A DNA stretch of 32,994 nt from Thermomicrobiales bacterium (GCA_020853615.1 JADYYO010000183.1:1-32994); one strand, 5' to 3'. Positions 9,036-17,621 are shown, numbered from the stretch's first letter. The notes: generated by a model from the letters alone, not told the origin. Program-made: numbers and translations.

Positions 9036-11366
9036 CTACATCTCCTCCGGCGCGTCGATGCCGAGGAGGGCGAGGCCGTTGGCCAGGGCGCGGCGGGTGG
9101 CGGCGGTGAGGGCCAGCCGCGCGGTGCGCGTCGGCTCTGGCGACTGCAGCACCGGACAGGCGTGGTAGAAGTCGTTGAAGCGCTTCGCCAGCTCGTAGAC
9201 GTACGAGGTGATCAACAGCGGGCGGTACTCGGCCGCCGCGCGCTGGATCTCGTCGGGCAGCGCCGCGATCCCCTGCAGCAGTCCCAGCTCTTCCGGCTGC
9301 AGCGCGCCGAAATCGAGTCCTTCCAGTTGCGCCAGCAGCGACTCGTCCGTCTCCCCGGCGTGCTCGAGAATGCGGCTGGCGCGCGCGTGGGCGTACTGGA
9401 TGTAGGGTGCGGCATGGCCGTCGAACGAGAGCGCCTCCTCCAGATCGAAGACGACGACCTTGCTCGTATCGCGCGCGAGCATGGCGTACTTGAGCGAGCC
9501 GAGCGCGACATCCCAGGCGACGTCCTCCTTCCGGGTCGCGTCGAGCTCGGGATTCTTCTCCTCAATGATCTCGCGCGCGCGCGCCACCACGGCGTCGCGG
9601 ATATCGACATAAAGCGGGGCGTTCCCCTTGCGCGAGGAGATGACCCCTTCGGGGAGCCGCACCATCTCGTAGTCGAGGTGCTGCGCCCGCCGCGCCTGCT
9701 CGAAGCCCCAAAGCTCGAGAATCTTGAAGATCTGCTGGAAGTAGAGCGACTGCCGGACATCGACGACCCAGATGGCGCGATCGACGCCGAACTCCTCGAA
9801 CTTGCGCCGCGTCAGCGCCAGATCCTTCGTCGAGTAGAGGGTCGAGCCATCGGAGCGGAGGATCGGCAGCGTGCGATAGGTCGGCTCGGAGAGGCCGAGC
9901 TTCTCGTCGATCTTGACGACTGGCAAGCCTTCAGAGATCTCGGCGATCCCCTGCTCGAGCAGGTCGCGGACGATCTGCCGGCCCTCCTCCTCGACCTCGC
10001 TCTCATAGAACCAGACGTCGAAGGTGGCGCCCAGCTCCTCGAAGATACGCCGGAAGCCGACCATGCTCCACTCGCGCGTCTCCTCCCAGAGGGCGACAAA
10101 CTCCGGCTCCTGCGCCTCCCAGCGGGCGAGGGTAGCGCGCACCTCGTCGCGCCAGCCGCGCGAGGGGCCCCACCACTCGTCCATGTGCTCGGCGAGCGCT
10201 TCCCACCGCTCCAGCCGCTCCTCCGGGGTCATCGTCGGCTCGGGTTCACCCTCGACCGGAACGTACGGCCTGGGCGCCGCCACTTCGGCCCGGAGCTGGT
10301 CGCCGACGATCGGCCAGAAGCGGGGGATGACCTCGTCGTCACGTAGCAGCTCGTCCTTGATCGGCTGCGCGTGCGTGATGCGCCCGAGAAGGTAAGCGAT
10401 GTCCTCCCCCTCGGCGCCCTTGCGCCAGAGGTACTTCAGCATCCGGTCGATGGTCGCCACGAACTGCTGGTCTTCGCGGGCGAGGAGCTGCAGGAAATCG
10501 AGGACATCCTTGCGGAAGTTCAGCCGCGCATCCGACTCGGCGTAGACTTCGCCGAGCCAGCGGCCCCGGTCCTCCAGCCGCGCCGGCTCTTCCCTCTTAT
10601 GGAAGCGTTCGTAGCACCAGAGGCACTTGATGACGTGCATGCCGATGTCGCCGATGTAGTTGGCGTCTTTCACCTCGTACCCGGCGGCGCGCAGGATGTT
10701 GCCGATGGCGACCCCGAGGACGGAGTTGCGCAGATGGCCGACGTGGAAGTCCTTGTGGGTGTTCGGCTGCGAGTGCTCGACCATCACCGACTCGGCGATC
10801 GGCGCGCCCTGCCCGTAGCGCGAGCCGCGCTCCAGCACCTCGCCGATCAGCGCAGCGGCGATGGCATTGGCGTCGAAGGCGATGTTGACATAGCCGTTGA
10901 CCGCTTCGACCGAGCCGAAGAGGGGATTGCCCGCGGCAGCGACCCGCTCCGCGATCTGCCGGGCCAGGACTGGCACGCGCTCCCGGACCGACGCGCCGGC
11001 GAGCGTCTTCGCCTCCTTCTTCGAGAGCCCCTCGAGTTGGCCGCGCTCCTCCAGTTCGCGCATGACTACCTCGTTGCCGAGCGCGTAGGCGGCTGAGGTA
11101 GCCAACCCCCAGGTTCCCTCGAACGGGATCGGGCGAAGGTCGACTGGCCGGGCGCTGAAACCGAGGTCGGCCAACGCCGCCGCGATCGCCTCGGCCGCCT
11201 GCTGCTCGCCGCGCGCCACGATCCCGCCCGCCGCGCGGCCATCTGCCGGGCGCGATGGGACGGGGGGTGTCGCATCGTTGGCGGCCGCCGCCCGGTCGGC
11301 AACGGCGGTTTCGGGGGCGTCGGTCATCGGTCTCCTCGGGGCCAGTGGCGCCGGCGCTCGCGTCAT
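9036..11366 (-). CDS. argS: Arginyl-tRNA synthetase
   Basis: HSQPNTHKDFHVGHLRNSVLGVAIGNILRAAGYEV (HIGH-region), VISSRKGNAPLYVDI, YAHARASRILEHAGE, C-terminal LLGIDAPEEM. ATG at 11324 is an alternative start. Confidence 0.95.
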   Translation of the reverse strand: MTRAPAPLAPRRPMTDAPETAVADRAAAANDATPPVPSRPADGRAAGGIVARGEQQAAEAIAAALADLGFSARPVDLRPIPFEGTWGLATSAAYALGNEVVMRELEERGQLEGLSKKEAKTLAGASVRERVPVLARQIAERVAAAGNPLFGSVEAVNGYVNIAFDANAIAAALIGEVLERGSRYGQGAPIAESVMVEHSQPNTHKDFHVGHLRNSVLGVAIGNILRAAGYEVKDANYIGDIGMHVIKCLWCYERFHKREEPARLEDRGRWLGEVYAESDARLNFRKDVLDFLQLLAREDQQFVATIDRMLKYLWRKGAEGEDIAYLLGRITHAQPIKDELLRDDEVIPRFWPIVGDQLRAEVAAPRPYVPVEGEPEPTMTPEERLERWEALAEHMDEWWGPSRGWRDEVRATLARWEAQEPEFVALWEETREWSMVGFRRIFEELGATFDVWFYESEVEEEGRQIVRDLLEQGIAEISEGLPVVKIDEKLGLSEPTYRTLPILRSDGSTLYSTKDLALTRRKFEEFGVDRAIWVVDVRQSLYFQQIFKILELWGFEQARRAQHLDYEMVRLPEGVISSRKGNAPLYVDIRDAVVARAREIIEEKNPELDATRKEDVAWDVALGSLKYAMLARDTSKVVVFDLEEALSFDGHAAPYIQYAHARASRILEHAGETDESLLAQLEGLDFGALQPEELGLLQGIAALPDEIQRAAAEYRPLLITSYVYELAKRFNDFYHACPVLQSPEPTRTARLALTAATRRALANGLALLGIDAPEEM

Positions 11367-11606
11367 CCTGCGAGTGGCGGGTTGGTCAAACGTCCCTCCG
11401 CGCGCTGGCGCGCCAGGAGGGCCATGACGCTAATGATAGGGAGCGGCGTGCATTCTCGGCCAACAGGTGCCCCCGCCGGCAGTCCTTCGCGCTCCATGCC
11501 GCGCGCCAGCCGGCTTGCCGGCTCCACCACTCAGGAAGCGGACATATACTGGCCGAGTTGATTGCTCTACTAGCCGGATTGCGGCGTATAGAGACGGGGA
11601 ACTCCC

Positions 11607-12575
11607 ATGCGGCCGTCGATGCCCGCATCGTTTGCGGTCGCCGTTCTGCTCGCGTTCGCCCTTCCGCTGGTTGCTGCTGCCAGCGCCACGCCGAGCGCTG
11701 GACACGGCGATTTTGCGGGTCTGGTCGATATCGGCAATGGGCGGCATGTCTATCTGGAGTGCCAGGGAAGCGGCGGCCCGACGGTGATTCTGGAAGCGGG
11801 CTTTCGCAATGACGCCGAGATCTGGCAGGTCACCGACCCAGAAGGGCAGACATCGGTGTTCGACGGAATCGCTCGCTTCACTCGGGTCTGTGCCTATGAT
11901 CGGCCCGGAACGCTCCTCGATCAGGACCATTTCAGTCGAAGCGATCCGGTGCCGATGCCACGTGACGCACAGGCGGTCGCCGCGGATCTCCACGCGCTCA
12001 TTGACGCGGCGGGAATCCAGGGTCCGATTGTCCTGGCCGCCCACTCGCTGGGTGGCCTGTTCGCCCGGCTCTACGCGGCGACCTATCCCGATGATGTCGC
12101 CGGAATCGTGCTCGTCGATGCCTGGCAAGAGGATCTCCCCGAGATCCTTGGCTCCGAGGAATGGGCCGCCTACGAAGCCCTCGCCGCGCCCGCGCCTCCT
12201 GGGCTTGACGGCTATGCCGATCTGGAGCAGATCGACTTCGGGACAGCGTCATCCATGTTGCGCGAGGCGGCCGACGCACGACCACTTTCGCCGATGCCGC
12301 TCGTCGTCATCTCCAGGGGGCGGCCGGTGCAGTTGCCGCCGGATGTACCAGCGGACTTTTCTCCAGAGGCCTTTGAACGAGGCTGGAGTGAGGGGCAAGA
12401 CCGCCTGGCGGCGCTCCTGCCCAACGCCCGCCACGAGATTGCTGCCAGGAGCGACCACTATGTCCAGATCGAGCAGCCCGATCTGGTAATCGCGGCGGTG
12501 AAGGCAGTCGTCGATGCGGTGCGCGATCCGGCGTCGTGGGAGCGCGTGACACCGGAACCCCCACCATCGACGTAA
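11607..12575 (+). CDS. Secreted alpha/beta hydrolase
   Basis: N-terminal signal peptide; ECQGSGGPTVILEAGF, VCAYDRPGT, LAAHSLGGLFARLYAATYPDDVAGIVLVDA (nucleophile elbow), late His in RSDHYVQIEQPDLV. Confidence 0.88.
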   Translation: MRPSMPASFAVAVLLAFALPLVAAASATPSAGHGDFAGLVDIGNGRHVYLECQGSGGPTVILEAGFRNDAEIWQVTDPEGQTSVFDGIARFTRVCAYDRPGTLLDQDHFSRSDPVPMPRDAQAVAADLHALIDAAGIQGPIVLAAHSLGGLFARLYAATYPDDVAGIVLVDAWQEDLPEILGSEEWAAYEALAAPAPPGLDGYADLEQIDFGTASSMLREAADARPLSPMPLVVISRGRPVQLPPDVPADFSPEAFERGWSEGQDRLAALLPNARHEIAARSDHYVQIEQPDLVIAAVKAVVDAVRDPASWERVTPEPPPST

Positions 12576-12615
12576 ACAACGAACGAGGGGTGGCCGAATG
12601 GCCGCATCCCACCAT

Positions 12616-12660
12616 TCGTCCTCCTCGGGCGGCCGGCGCGTGGCCGCCCGAGGAGGACGA
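12616..12660. terminator. Bidirectional terminator-like hairpin (19-bp perfect stem)
   Basis: tcgtcctcctcgggcggcc-ggcgcgt-ggccgcccgaggaggacga between convergent genes ending at 12575 and 12751. Confidence 0.75.
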
Positions 12661-12750
12661 TATGTTTGCTCCGAGGTGGGCAGCGGCAGGCGCGCGACGA
12701 GCCGGAGGTGGTTGCCCCCGGCTCGTCCGAGTGTCAGAAGGTGCCCAGGA

Positions 12751-13416
12751 TCAGGACGTGGGCGTTGCCTCCGGGGTCGCGGCCGCCTCGATGACATCGA
12801 CGATCTCGTCGATCAGCCAGGTGTCGCCCTCCTTCGCGTAGAAGAAGAGCGCCTTGTCTCCACCGAACGACCAGAGGGCGGCGACGCGGCCGTCAGGGAG
12901 GATGGTTGTCCGCCGCGGCCCGGCCAGGCCGGGAATGTGCGTCACCTCCGGCAGCGGGATGGGGGTGGCCGCGGACTGCGTCTCCAGGATCTGGCGGACC
13001 TTTTCGACGGTATCCTGCCCGGGGTTCGTCAGGTCGGGCCCGAACTGCGATGCCAGCTTGTCGGTCATCAGGTTGAAGGCGCGGACGTTCTGGCCGAGCA
13101 CCTGCCCGCACAGAATCCACTCCTGCGTCACTTTCGTGATCGCCTGCACCGTTGCGTCGTCGGCGCGCTCCCCGGCCGGGATCGCGACCGCCTCCTCGAC
13201 CGGCGCGCCGGCGGCCGGCGTGGCGACCGGGGTGCCGGAGGTGTTGAACCAGAGGGCGACCAGCTCATCGACATTGCGCGGCTCGGCGCTGCAGGAAATT
13301 GCCTCGGCGGTTGGGGTGCCGGCCGCCGGAGAGGCCTCCTGCGCGTGGGCCAGCGGCGCGAGCGGCAGCGCCGCGCAAACGACGGTCATCGCGAGAAGGG
13401 AACGTCGTCGGTTCAT
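12751..13416 (-). CDS. Secreted hypothetical protein with Thr/Pro/Ala-rich linkers
   Basis: MNRRRSLLAMTVVCAALPLAPLAHAQE signal peptide; GTPVATPAAGAPVEEA linker; remainder unrecognised. Confidence 0.75.
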   Translation of the reverse strand: MNRRRSLLAMTVVCAALPLAPLAHAQEASPAAGTPTAEAISCSAEPRNVDELVALWFNTSGTPVATPAAGAPVEEAVAIPAGERADDATVQAITKVTQEWILCGQVLGQNVRAFNLMTDKLASQFGPDLTNPGQDTVEKVRQILETQSAATPIPLPEVTHIPGLAGPRRTTILPDGRVAALWSFGGDKALFFYAKEGDTWLIDEIVDVIEAAATPEATPTS

Positions 13417-13598
13417 GAGCTCTCCATCTCCTGATTCCGGACACCAGCCACGCCCCGTGGAGGCGGGACACCGGCCGGGAAGTGTAGTTCGCCGCCGCCC
13501 TCGCCCGTGAACTCAGGCGACACTACGCTCTTATCGTCAAGAACGCCAAGGGATGCTCGCGCGATGCGTACCGCCCCGGGCGGCGGCGCGCCCTTCCC

Positions 13599-13994
13599 TC
13601 ACGGCTCGCGCCGCCGCAGCACCATGCCCGACGACGGCTTCATGCCGAACCGTTCGTAAAACGGGACGAGCTCCGGATCGCACATCAGCTCGATCGTCTG
13701 GATGTGGCCGAGGCGCTGCAGCATCTGCTCCATCAGCGCCTGCCCGATCCCCTGACCCTGATACTCCGGCAGCACCTCGAGCAGGGTGATGAAGGCTCCC
13801 TGCACGCCATCGGTCAAGGCGGCGACGAAGCCGACGACCCGGTTCGTCTCGTCGTCGATGGCGAGTTGAGCAAGGTCGCTCCCCGCGAGCATGCGCAGAT
13901 GCGTCTCCGGCGGGAAGGGGTGCCGCCAGCCGACGAAGAAGCCCTGCACCTGCTCGGGTGCGATCCCCTCGAGCGAATCGGCGTAACGAATCAC
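13599..13994 (-). CDS. GNAT-family N-acetyltransferase
   Basis: LLEVLPEYQGQGIGQALMEQMLQRL (acetyl-CoA loop), PFYERFGMKPSSGMVLRR. GTG at 13994 preceded by AGGAGCAGG; the longer ATG ORF extends to 14042. Confidence 0.85.
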   Translation of the reverse strand: MIRYADSLEGIAPEQVQGFFVGWRHPFPPETHLRMLAGSDLAQLAIDDETNRVVGFVAALTDGVQGAFITLLEVLPEYQGQGIGQALMEQMLQRLGHIQTIELMCDPELVPFYERFGMKPSSGMVLRRREP

Positions 13995-14113
13995 CCCTGC
14001 TCCTTCCTCATCCCGGTCATGTCCATGGCGGCGACGGCCCACTGGGGGGAGGATATCGCGCCGGCGTGCAATCGGGCCCGGACACGGGTCCGGTCGCGGC
14101 GAGCGGCGTTCGG

Positions 14114-14557
14114 CTACCCCTCCCGTTCGAGGAGCACGACCGGGATGCGGCGCGTCGTCTGCTTCTGATAGTCGGCGAATCCCGGCATTTGCGCGGCCAT
14201 CTGGGCGAAGAGCCGGTCTCGCTCCGCGCCCTCGGGAATCGAGGCGCGCGCCGGAAAGGTCTCGGTCCCGATCTCGACGGTGACCTCAGGGTTGGCGCGC
14301 AGGTTGTGGAACCAGTCGGGGTTGGTCGGCGCGCCCCCCTTCGAGGCGATGATGACGAAGCGCCCATTGTCGGTGGTGTAGATGACGGGATTCGTGCGCG
14401 GTTGCCCGGAGCGGCGCCCGGTCGTCGTCAAGAGCAGCATCGGCGCGCCGGCGAAGGGGCCGCCGACTCTCCCGCCGTTCTGGCGGAACTCCGCGATCAG
14501 GTTCTGGTTGAAATTGTCGAAGGCCACCGCGTTCGATGGCCGGTTGGATTCCGACAT
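14114..14557 (-). CDS. Nitroreductase family deazaflavin (F420)-dependent oxidoreductase (Ddn-like)
   Basis: MLLLTTTGRRSGQPRTNPVIYTTDNGRFVIIASKGGAPTNPDWFHNLRANPEVTVEIG is the Ddn/FDOR-A type signature; ATG 14557. Confidence 0.9.
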   Translation of the reverse strand: MSESNRPSNAVAFDNFNQNLIAEFRQNGGRVGGPFAGAPMLLLTTTGRRSGQPRTNPVIYTTDNGRFVIIASKGGAPTNPDWFHNLRANPEVTVEIGTETFPARASIPEGAERDRLFAQMAAQMPGFADYQKQTTRRIPVVLLEREG

Positions 14558-14624
14558 GTGCTCACCCGCGTTCGAATTGATCGCCTCGTGCAGCCCGGAT
14601 CCAGATCCGTGTCGCTGCCGAGCC

Positions 14625-14885
14625 TCACTCGATGAAGACTTGATCGACATAACACCACTTCCAGTCTTCGCCCGGCTCGAACGACTGGATGATTGGGTGG
14701 CCGGTGGCCTGGAAGTGCTTGGTGGCGTGCTTGTTGGGGGAGGAGTCGCAGCAGCCGACGTGGCCGCAGATGAGGCACTCCCGCAGATGGACCCAGCCGC
14801 TGCCGATCTTCAGGCACTCTTCGCAGCCCTGGGCGCTCGGGGTCACGTCGCGGATCATCCCGAGGTGCGTGCAGGTCGTTGCCAT
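14625..14885 (-). CDS. UBP-type zinc-finger protein
   Basis: MATTCTHLGMIRDVTPSAQGCEECLKIGSGWVHLRECLICGHVGCCDSSPNKHATKHFQATGHPIIQSFEPGEDWKWCYVDQVF: Cys/His spacing of ZnF-UBP. Confidence 0.88.
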   Translation of the reverse strand: MATTCTHLGMIRDVTPSAQGCEECLKIGSGWVHLRECLICGHVGCCDSSPNKHATKHFQATGHPIIQSFEPGEDWKWCYVDQVFIE

Positions 14886-15030
14886 GGCGATCCTCCATTG
14901 TGTATCGCGCCGTCCTGCGAGAGGTGTAGCAGCGGGCGAGGAGTGTGGCAACCGTCCATGCGGGCGCATCGCGCCTCCCTGGACTGGCAGGGTGTCGAGC
15001 AGCGCCGGCGGTCGCGGAGGGAGCGCCAGT

Positions 15031-15432
15031 CTATCCCCGCTCACGGACGTTGGCGCGCAGAAAGGCGTCGAAGTCGTCGATCGCGGCGGGATCGCCCGAG
15101 CGTTCGGCGAAACCCTCGAGTTGCTGAGCCAGATCGAGAGGTTCGGCTGTGATCTCCCAACCGTTGACCCACAGGAATGAATCGATGGCGGCGAAGGCTG
15201 TTCGTTTGTTGCCGTCGATGAACGCCTGCGCCTGCGAGATACCGGTGCCGAGGAGCGCGGCCTGTCGAATCAGGTCCGCGCCCTCGTACCAGGCAGCCAT
15301 CTGCGGCCGCATGACGGCCGACTCGAGTAGGCCTTCATCGCGCAATGGTCGAGGATCATCGCCCATCTTGCGCAGGACGTACTCGTGCATCGCAATGACT
15401 TCGCCAATGCTCGGGTATCTGATTGGCGACAT
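15031..15432 (-). CDS. Death-on-curing (Doc/Fic-fold) family toxin
   Basis: AALLGTGISQAQAFIDGNKRTAFAAIDSFLWVNGWEI; DGNKRTA Fic motif; 3-nt gap from upstream antitoxin gene. Confidence 0.87.
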   Translation of the reverse strand: MSPIRYPSIGEVIAMHEYVLRKMGDDPRPLRDEGLLESAVMRPQMAAWYEGADLIRQAALLGTGISQAQAFIDGNKRTAFAAIDSFLWVNGWEITAEPLDLAQQLEGFAERSGDPAAIDDFDAFLRANVRERG

Positions 15433-15435
15433 CGG

Positions 15436-15651
15436 TCAGCGCTCGGCGAGGTAGCGCAGCGCCTGCTCGTTCCGTTCCCAGCGTTCGTCGATTGCCTGAC
15501 GAAGATCGTCACCGAGAACCGGTCGAACCTCCAACTCGGTCACCTGAACGCCAAGAAGTTGCCCCTCCTGCCAGCCGCGGCGCTCGACCTCCTCCTTCGG
15601 AATCGTCACGACGTAGCTGTTGCCCGTCTTCCGCAACTGCTGGGTAAACAT
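15436..15651 (-). CDS. AbrB/MazE-like antitoxin
   Basis: MFTQQLRKTGNSYVVTIPKEEVERRGWQEGQLLGVQVTELEVRPV swapped-hairpin AbrB type; AAGGAG SD before ATG 15651. Confidence 0.87.
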   Translation of the reverse strand: MFTQQLRKTGNSYVVTIPKEEVERRGWQEGQLLGVQVTELEVRPVLGDDLRQAIDERWERNEQALRYLAER

Positions 15652-15691
15652 GGTCGCTCCTTTCATCACGGGATCGACGAGTAAACATGCC

Positions 15692-15731
15692 GAGACCCGT
15701 CTATACCGTATGCACAGTATAGACGAGTCTC
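15692..15731. promoter_or_regulatory. Palindromic operator candidate of the toxin-antitoxin operon
   Basis: gagacccgtctatac-cgtatgcaca-gtatagacgagtctc: 14/15 inverted repeat, ~40 bp upstream of the antitoxin start. Confidence 0.65.
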
Positions 15732-15761
15732 AGTGGCGATTGCAGACCGGCTGCCGCTGGA

Positions 15762-16036
15762 TCATACGGACTCCGGGAAATCACCGGCGTATTGCCACGG
15801 CCGGCCCTCACCCCCAACCCCTCTCCCACTCCGGTGGGAGAGGGGAGCATGTTCGCGCAATTTCGCGTCAGACCGGAACCATATATACCCAAGATGGTAA
15901 ATGATTTACATCTGTCATGATATCTTGCGAATATCCTCCCCTCTCCCAGCACACTGGGCCGGGTACCCTCTGGGTGGCGGCTGGGGGTGAGGGCCGGCCG
16001 CGGCGATACGACGGCCATGACCCGGATGTCGTATCA
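15762..16036. mobile_element. MITE-like palindromic element, copy A
   Basis: ~48-bp imperfect terminal inverted repeats (tacggactccgggaaatcaccggcgtattgccacggccggccctcaccccca / tacgacatccgggtcatggccgtcgtatcgccgcggccggccctcaccccca), subterminal cccctctcccac/gtgggagagggg hairpin, AT-rich centre, flanking TCA on both sides; homologous copy at 30901-31165. Confidence 0.72.
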
Positions 16037-17038
16037 GTCCGCGTTGACCAGCTCGATGATCCGGCCGAATTGCTCGAGGGTTTGCGGCGTGCAGGGGTCG
16101 AGCCCGGCGACGAAGTGCTGGATGCCGAGATCGCGGAAGCGCCGGATGGTGGCCGCGATCTCCTCGTCGCTCCCGCCCATCGGGTTGGGGCGCCGGCCGA
16201 GGTAGCCCGGCATCGCCACGTTCCCGCCGGCGGTCCGCACCAGCGTGGCTGGGTCGCGGCCGACCTCCTGGCAGGCCGCGTCGACCGCCGCCATCTGCGC
16301 GGCGACCGGCTCCGGCGAGCCGTGCCAGACGGTGTTCCAGGCGTCGGCGTAGCGCGCGATGATGCGCAGCATGCGATGGCCGTTGCTGCCGACGAGGATG
16401 GGAGCGCCGCCGGGGCGCGGCCCGCGCGGGCAGTTGACGGCGTCGTGCGCCTGGTAAAACTCGCCGTCGTAGTCGACCCGCTCCCCGCGCAGCAGCGGTG
16501 CGATGATCCGCATCGCGTCCTCGAAGCGGGAGACGCGGTGATCGTACGGGAAGCCGAAGGCCTCGTACTCCGGCTCGTGCCACCCCGCGCCGAGGCCGAG
16601 GATGACGCGGCCGCCGCTGATGTCGTCGATCGTCTCGGTCATCTTGGCGACCAGCCCCGGGTTGCGGAAGCCGGTGCAGGCGACGAGCGAACCGATCTGA
16701 ATCCGCTCGGTCGCGCTCGCCAGCCCGGCCATGGTCGTGAAGCACTCCCAGACGCCCCGCTCGTCTGGCGTCTCCGGCATCGGGAACTGGCCATCAGGGC
16801 GGTTGCGGAAGAGGAAGTGATCGATGATCCAGACCGCGTCGAACCCGACATCGTTCGCCGTGCGGGTCATCTCCAGCACGTCCGCGAAGTGAGGCGTCCG
16901 CTCGCCGAAGGCGGAATGCTCCGCCATCGGCAGAATGGCGCCGATGGTCATCCGCTCGGTGCTCAATGGCCAGCGGTTCCAGGCCCGCGAGGCAGGCCCC
17001 GCGCCATCGCCGCCCTCTCGTCCATCGTGCGCGCCCAT
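16034..17038 (-). CDS. LLM-class F420-dependent oxidoreductase (paralogue of the 383-1315 gene)
   Basis: MTIGAILPMAEHSAFGERTPHFADV...GSLVACTGFRNPGLVAKM...GRVILGLGAGWHEPEYEAFGFPYDHRVSRFEDAM. ORF opens at 17140 but a terminator at 17104-17135 makes 17038 or 16951 more likely starts. Confidence 0.9.
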   Translation of the reverse strand: MGAHDGREGGDGAGPASRAWNRWPLSTERMTIGAILPMAEHSAFGERTPHFADVLEMTRTANDVGFDAVWIIDHFLFRNRPDGQFPMPETPDERGVWECFTTMAGLASATERIQIGSLVACTGFRNPGLVAKMTETIDDISGGRVILGLGAGWHEPEYEAFGFPYDHRVSRFEDAMRIIAPLLRGERVDYDGEFYQAHDAVNCPRGPRPGGAPILVGSNGHRMLRIIARYADAWNTVWHGSPEPVAAQMAAVDAACQEVGRDPATLVRTAGGNVAMPGYLGRRPNPMGGSDEEIAATIRRFRDLGIQHFVAGLDPCTPQTLEQFGRIIELVNAD

Positions 17039-17103
17039 CGTCCGCTTCCCTCCATTGTGATGGCAGCCCGGCATCTCGCGGGCTCCGTGTCCAGCGTTTC
17101 TCA

Positions 17104-17135
17104 CAGAAAAGCGCGAAGCCCCGGTCGGGGCTTCG
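17104..17135 (-). terminator. Rho-independent terminator of the small membrane-protein gene
   Basis: On minus strand cgaagccccgaccggggcttcg followed by cgcttttctg; 30 nt after the stop at 17165. Confidence 0.75.
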
Positions 17136-17164
17136 TGCACGCCGCCTTCTGATCGTACCCGGAA

Positions 17165-17407
17165 TTACTCGAGCGAGCGGTCGCCGCCCCGCGATGCCGG
17201 CGGTTGCACCAGCCAGGCGCCGCCGAGGAGGGCCAGGACCAGGCCGACGATGAGCCCGATGAGCTGCTTCCAGCCAAGCCCGACGCCGCCGCCGGTCAGA
17301 TTGAGCTGATCGGCGAAGAGCGAGCCGATGGTCAGCAACGCGCCGATCACCAGCATGATGGCCGCGATGATGCGAATGGTCGGGTGCGATACGGCGTTCG
17401 GTTTCAC
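17165..17407 (-). CDS. Small two-TM membrane protein
   Basis: From GTG 17407: MKPNAVSHPTIRIIAAIMLVIGALLTIGSLFADQLNLTGGGVGLGWKQLIGLIVGLVLALLGGAWLVQPP; two hydrophobic helices, followed by a terminator. Confidence 0.65.
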   Translation of the reverse strand: MKPNAVSHPTIRIIAAIMLVIGALLTIGSLFADQLNLTGGGVGLGWKQLIGLIVGLVLALLGGAWLVQPPASRGGDRSLE

Positions 17408-17602
17408 GGGAAGCGCTCCATCTGCAGGTCCGGGAAAGGATCGATCCATTCGGCTCGCGCGTCCACGATGGGAAGGAAAACCGCGTGATCGTGCGCCGTC
17501 CGAGAGCGAAACTATATCACGACATCTGGCGCGAACGGCGATCGCGCTCCCGGCGACACTCATGAGTCCAGGCCGAAAACGGTTCGAGCCGCGAGATTGA
17601 TG

Positions 17603-17621
17603 CGAACATTTGTCCTATACT
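17603..17621 (+). promoter_or_regulatory. LexA/SOS-box-like site overlapping a promoter (-10 TATACT)
   Basis: CGAACATTTGTCC (one deviation from GAAC-N4-GTTC) immediately followed by TATACT, 34 bp before the SRAP start codon. Confidence 0.5.

Noticed and set aside
9162-10346. 394-aa plus-strand ORF antisense to argS
   Set aside because: Shadow of argS; low-complexity D/L/R-rich sequence without motifs.
12588-12610. ggggtggccgaatggccgc resembling the 5' part of a Leu/Ser tRNA
   Set aside because: No anticodon stem, T-loop (GGTTCGAAT) or acceptor complement follows; coincidental.
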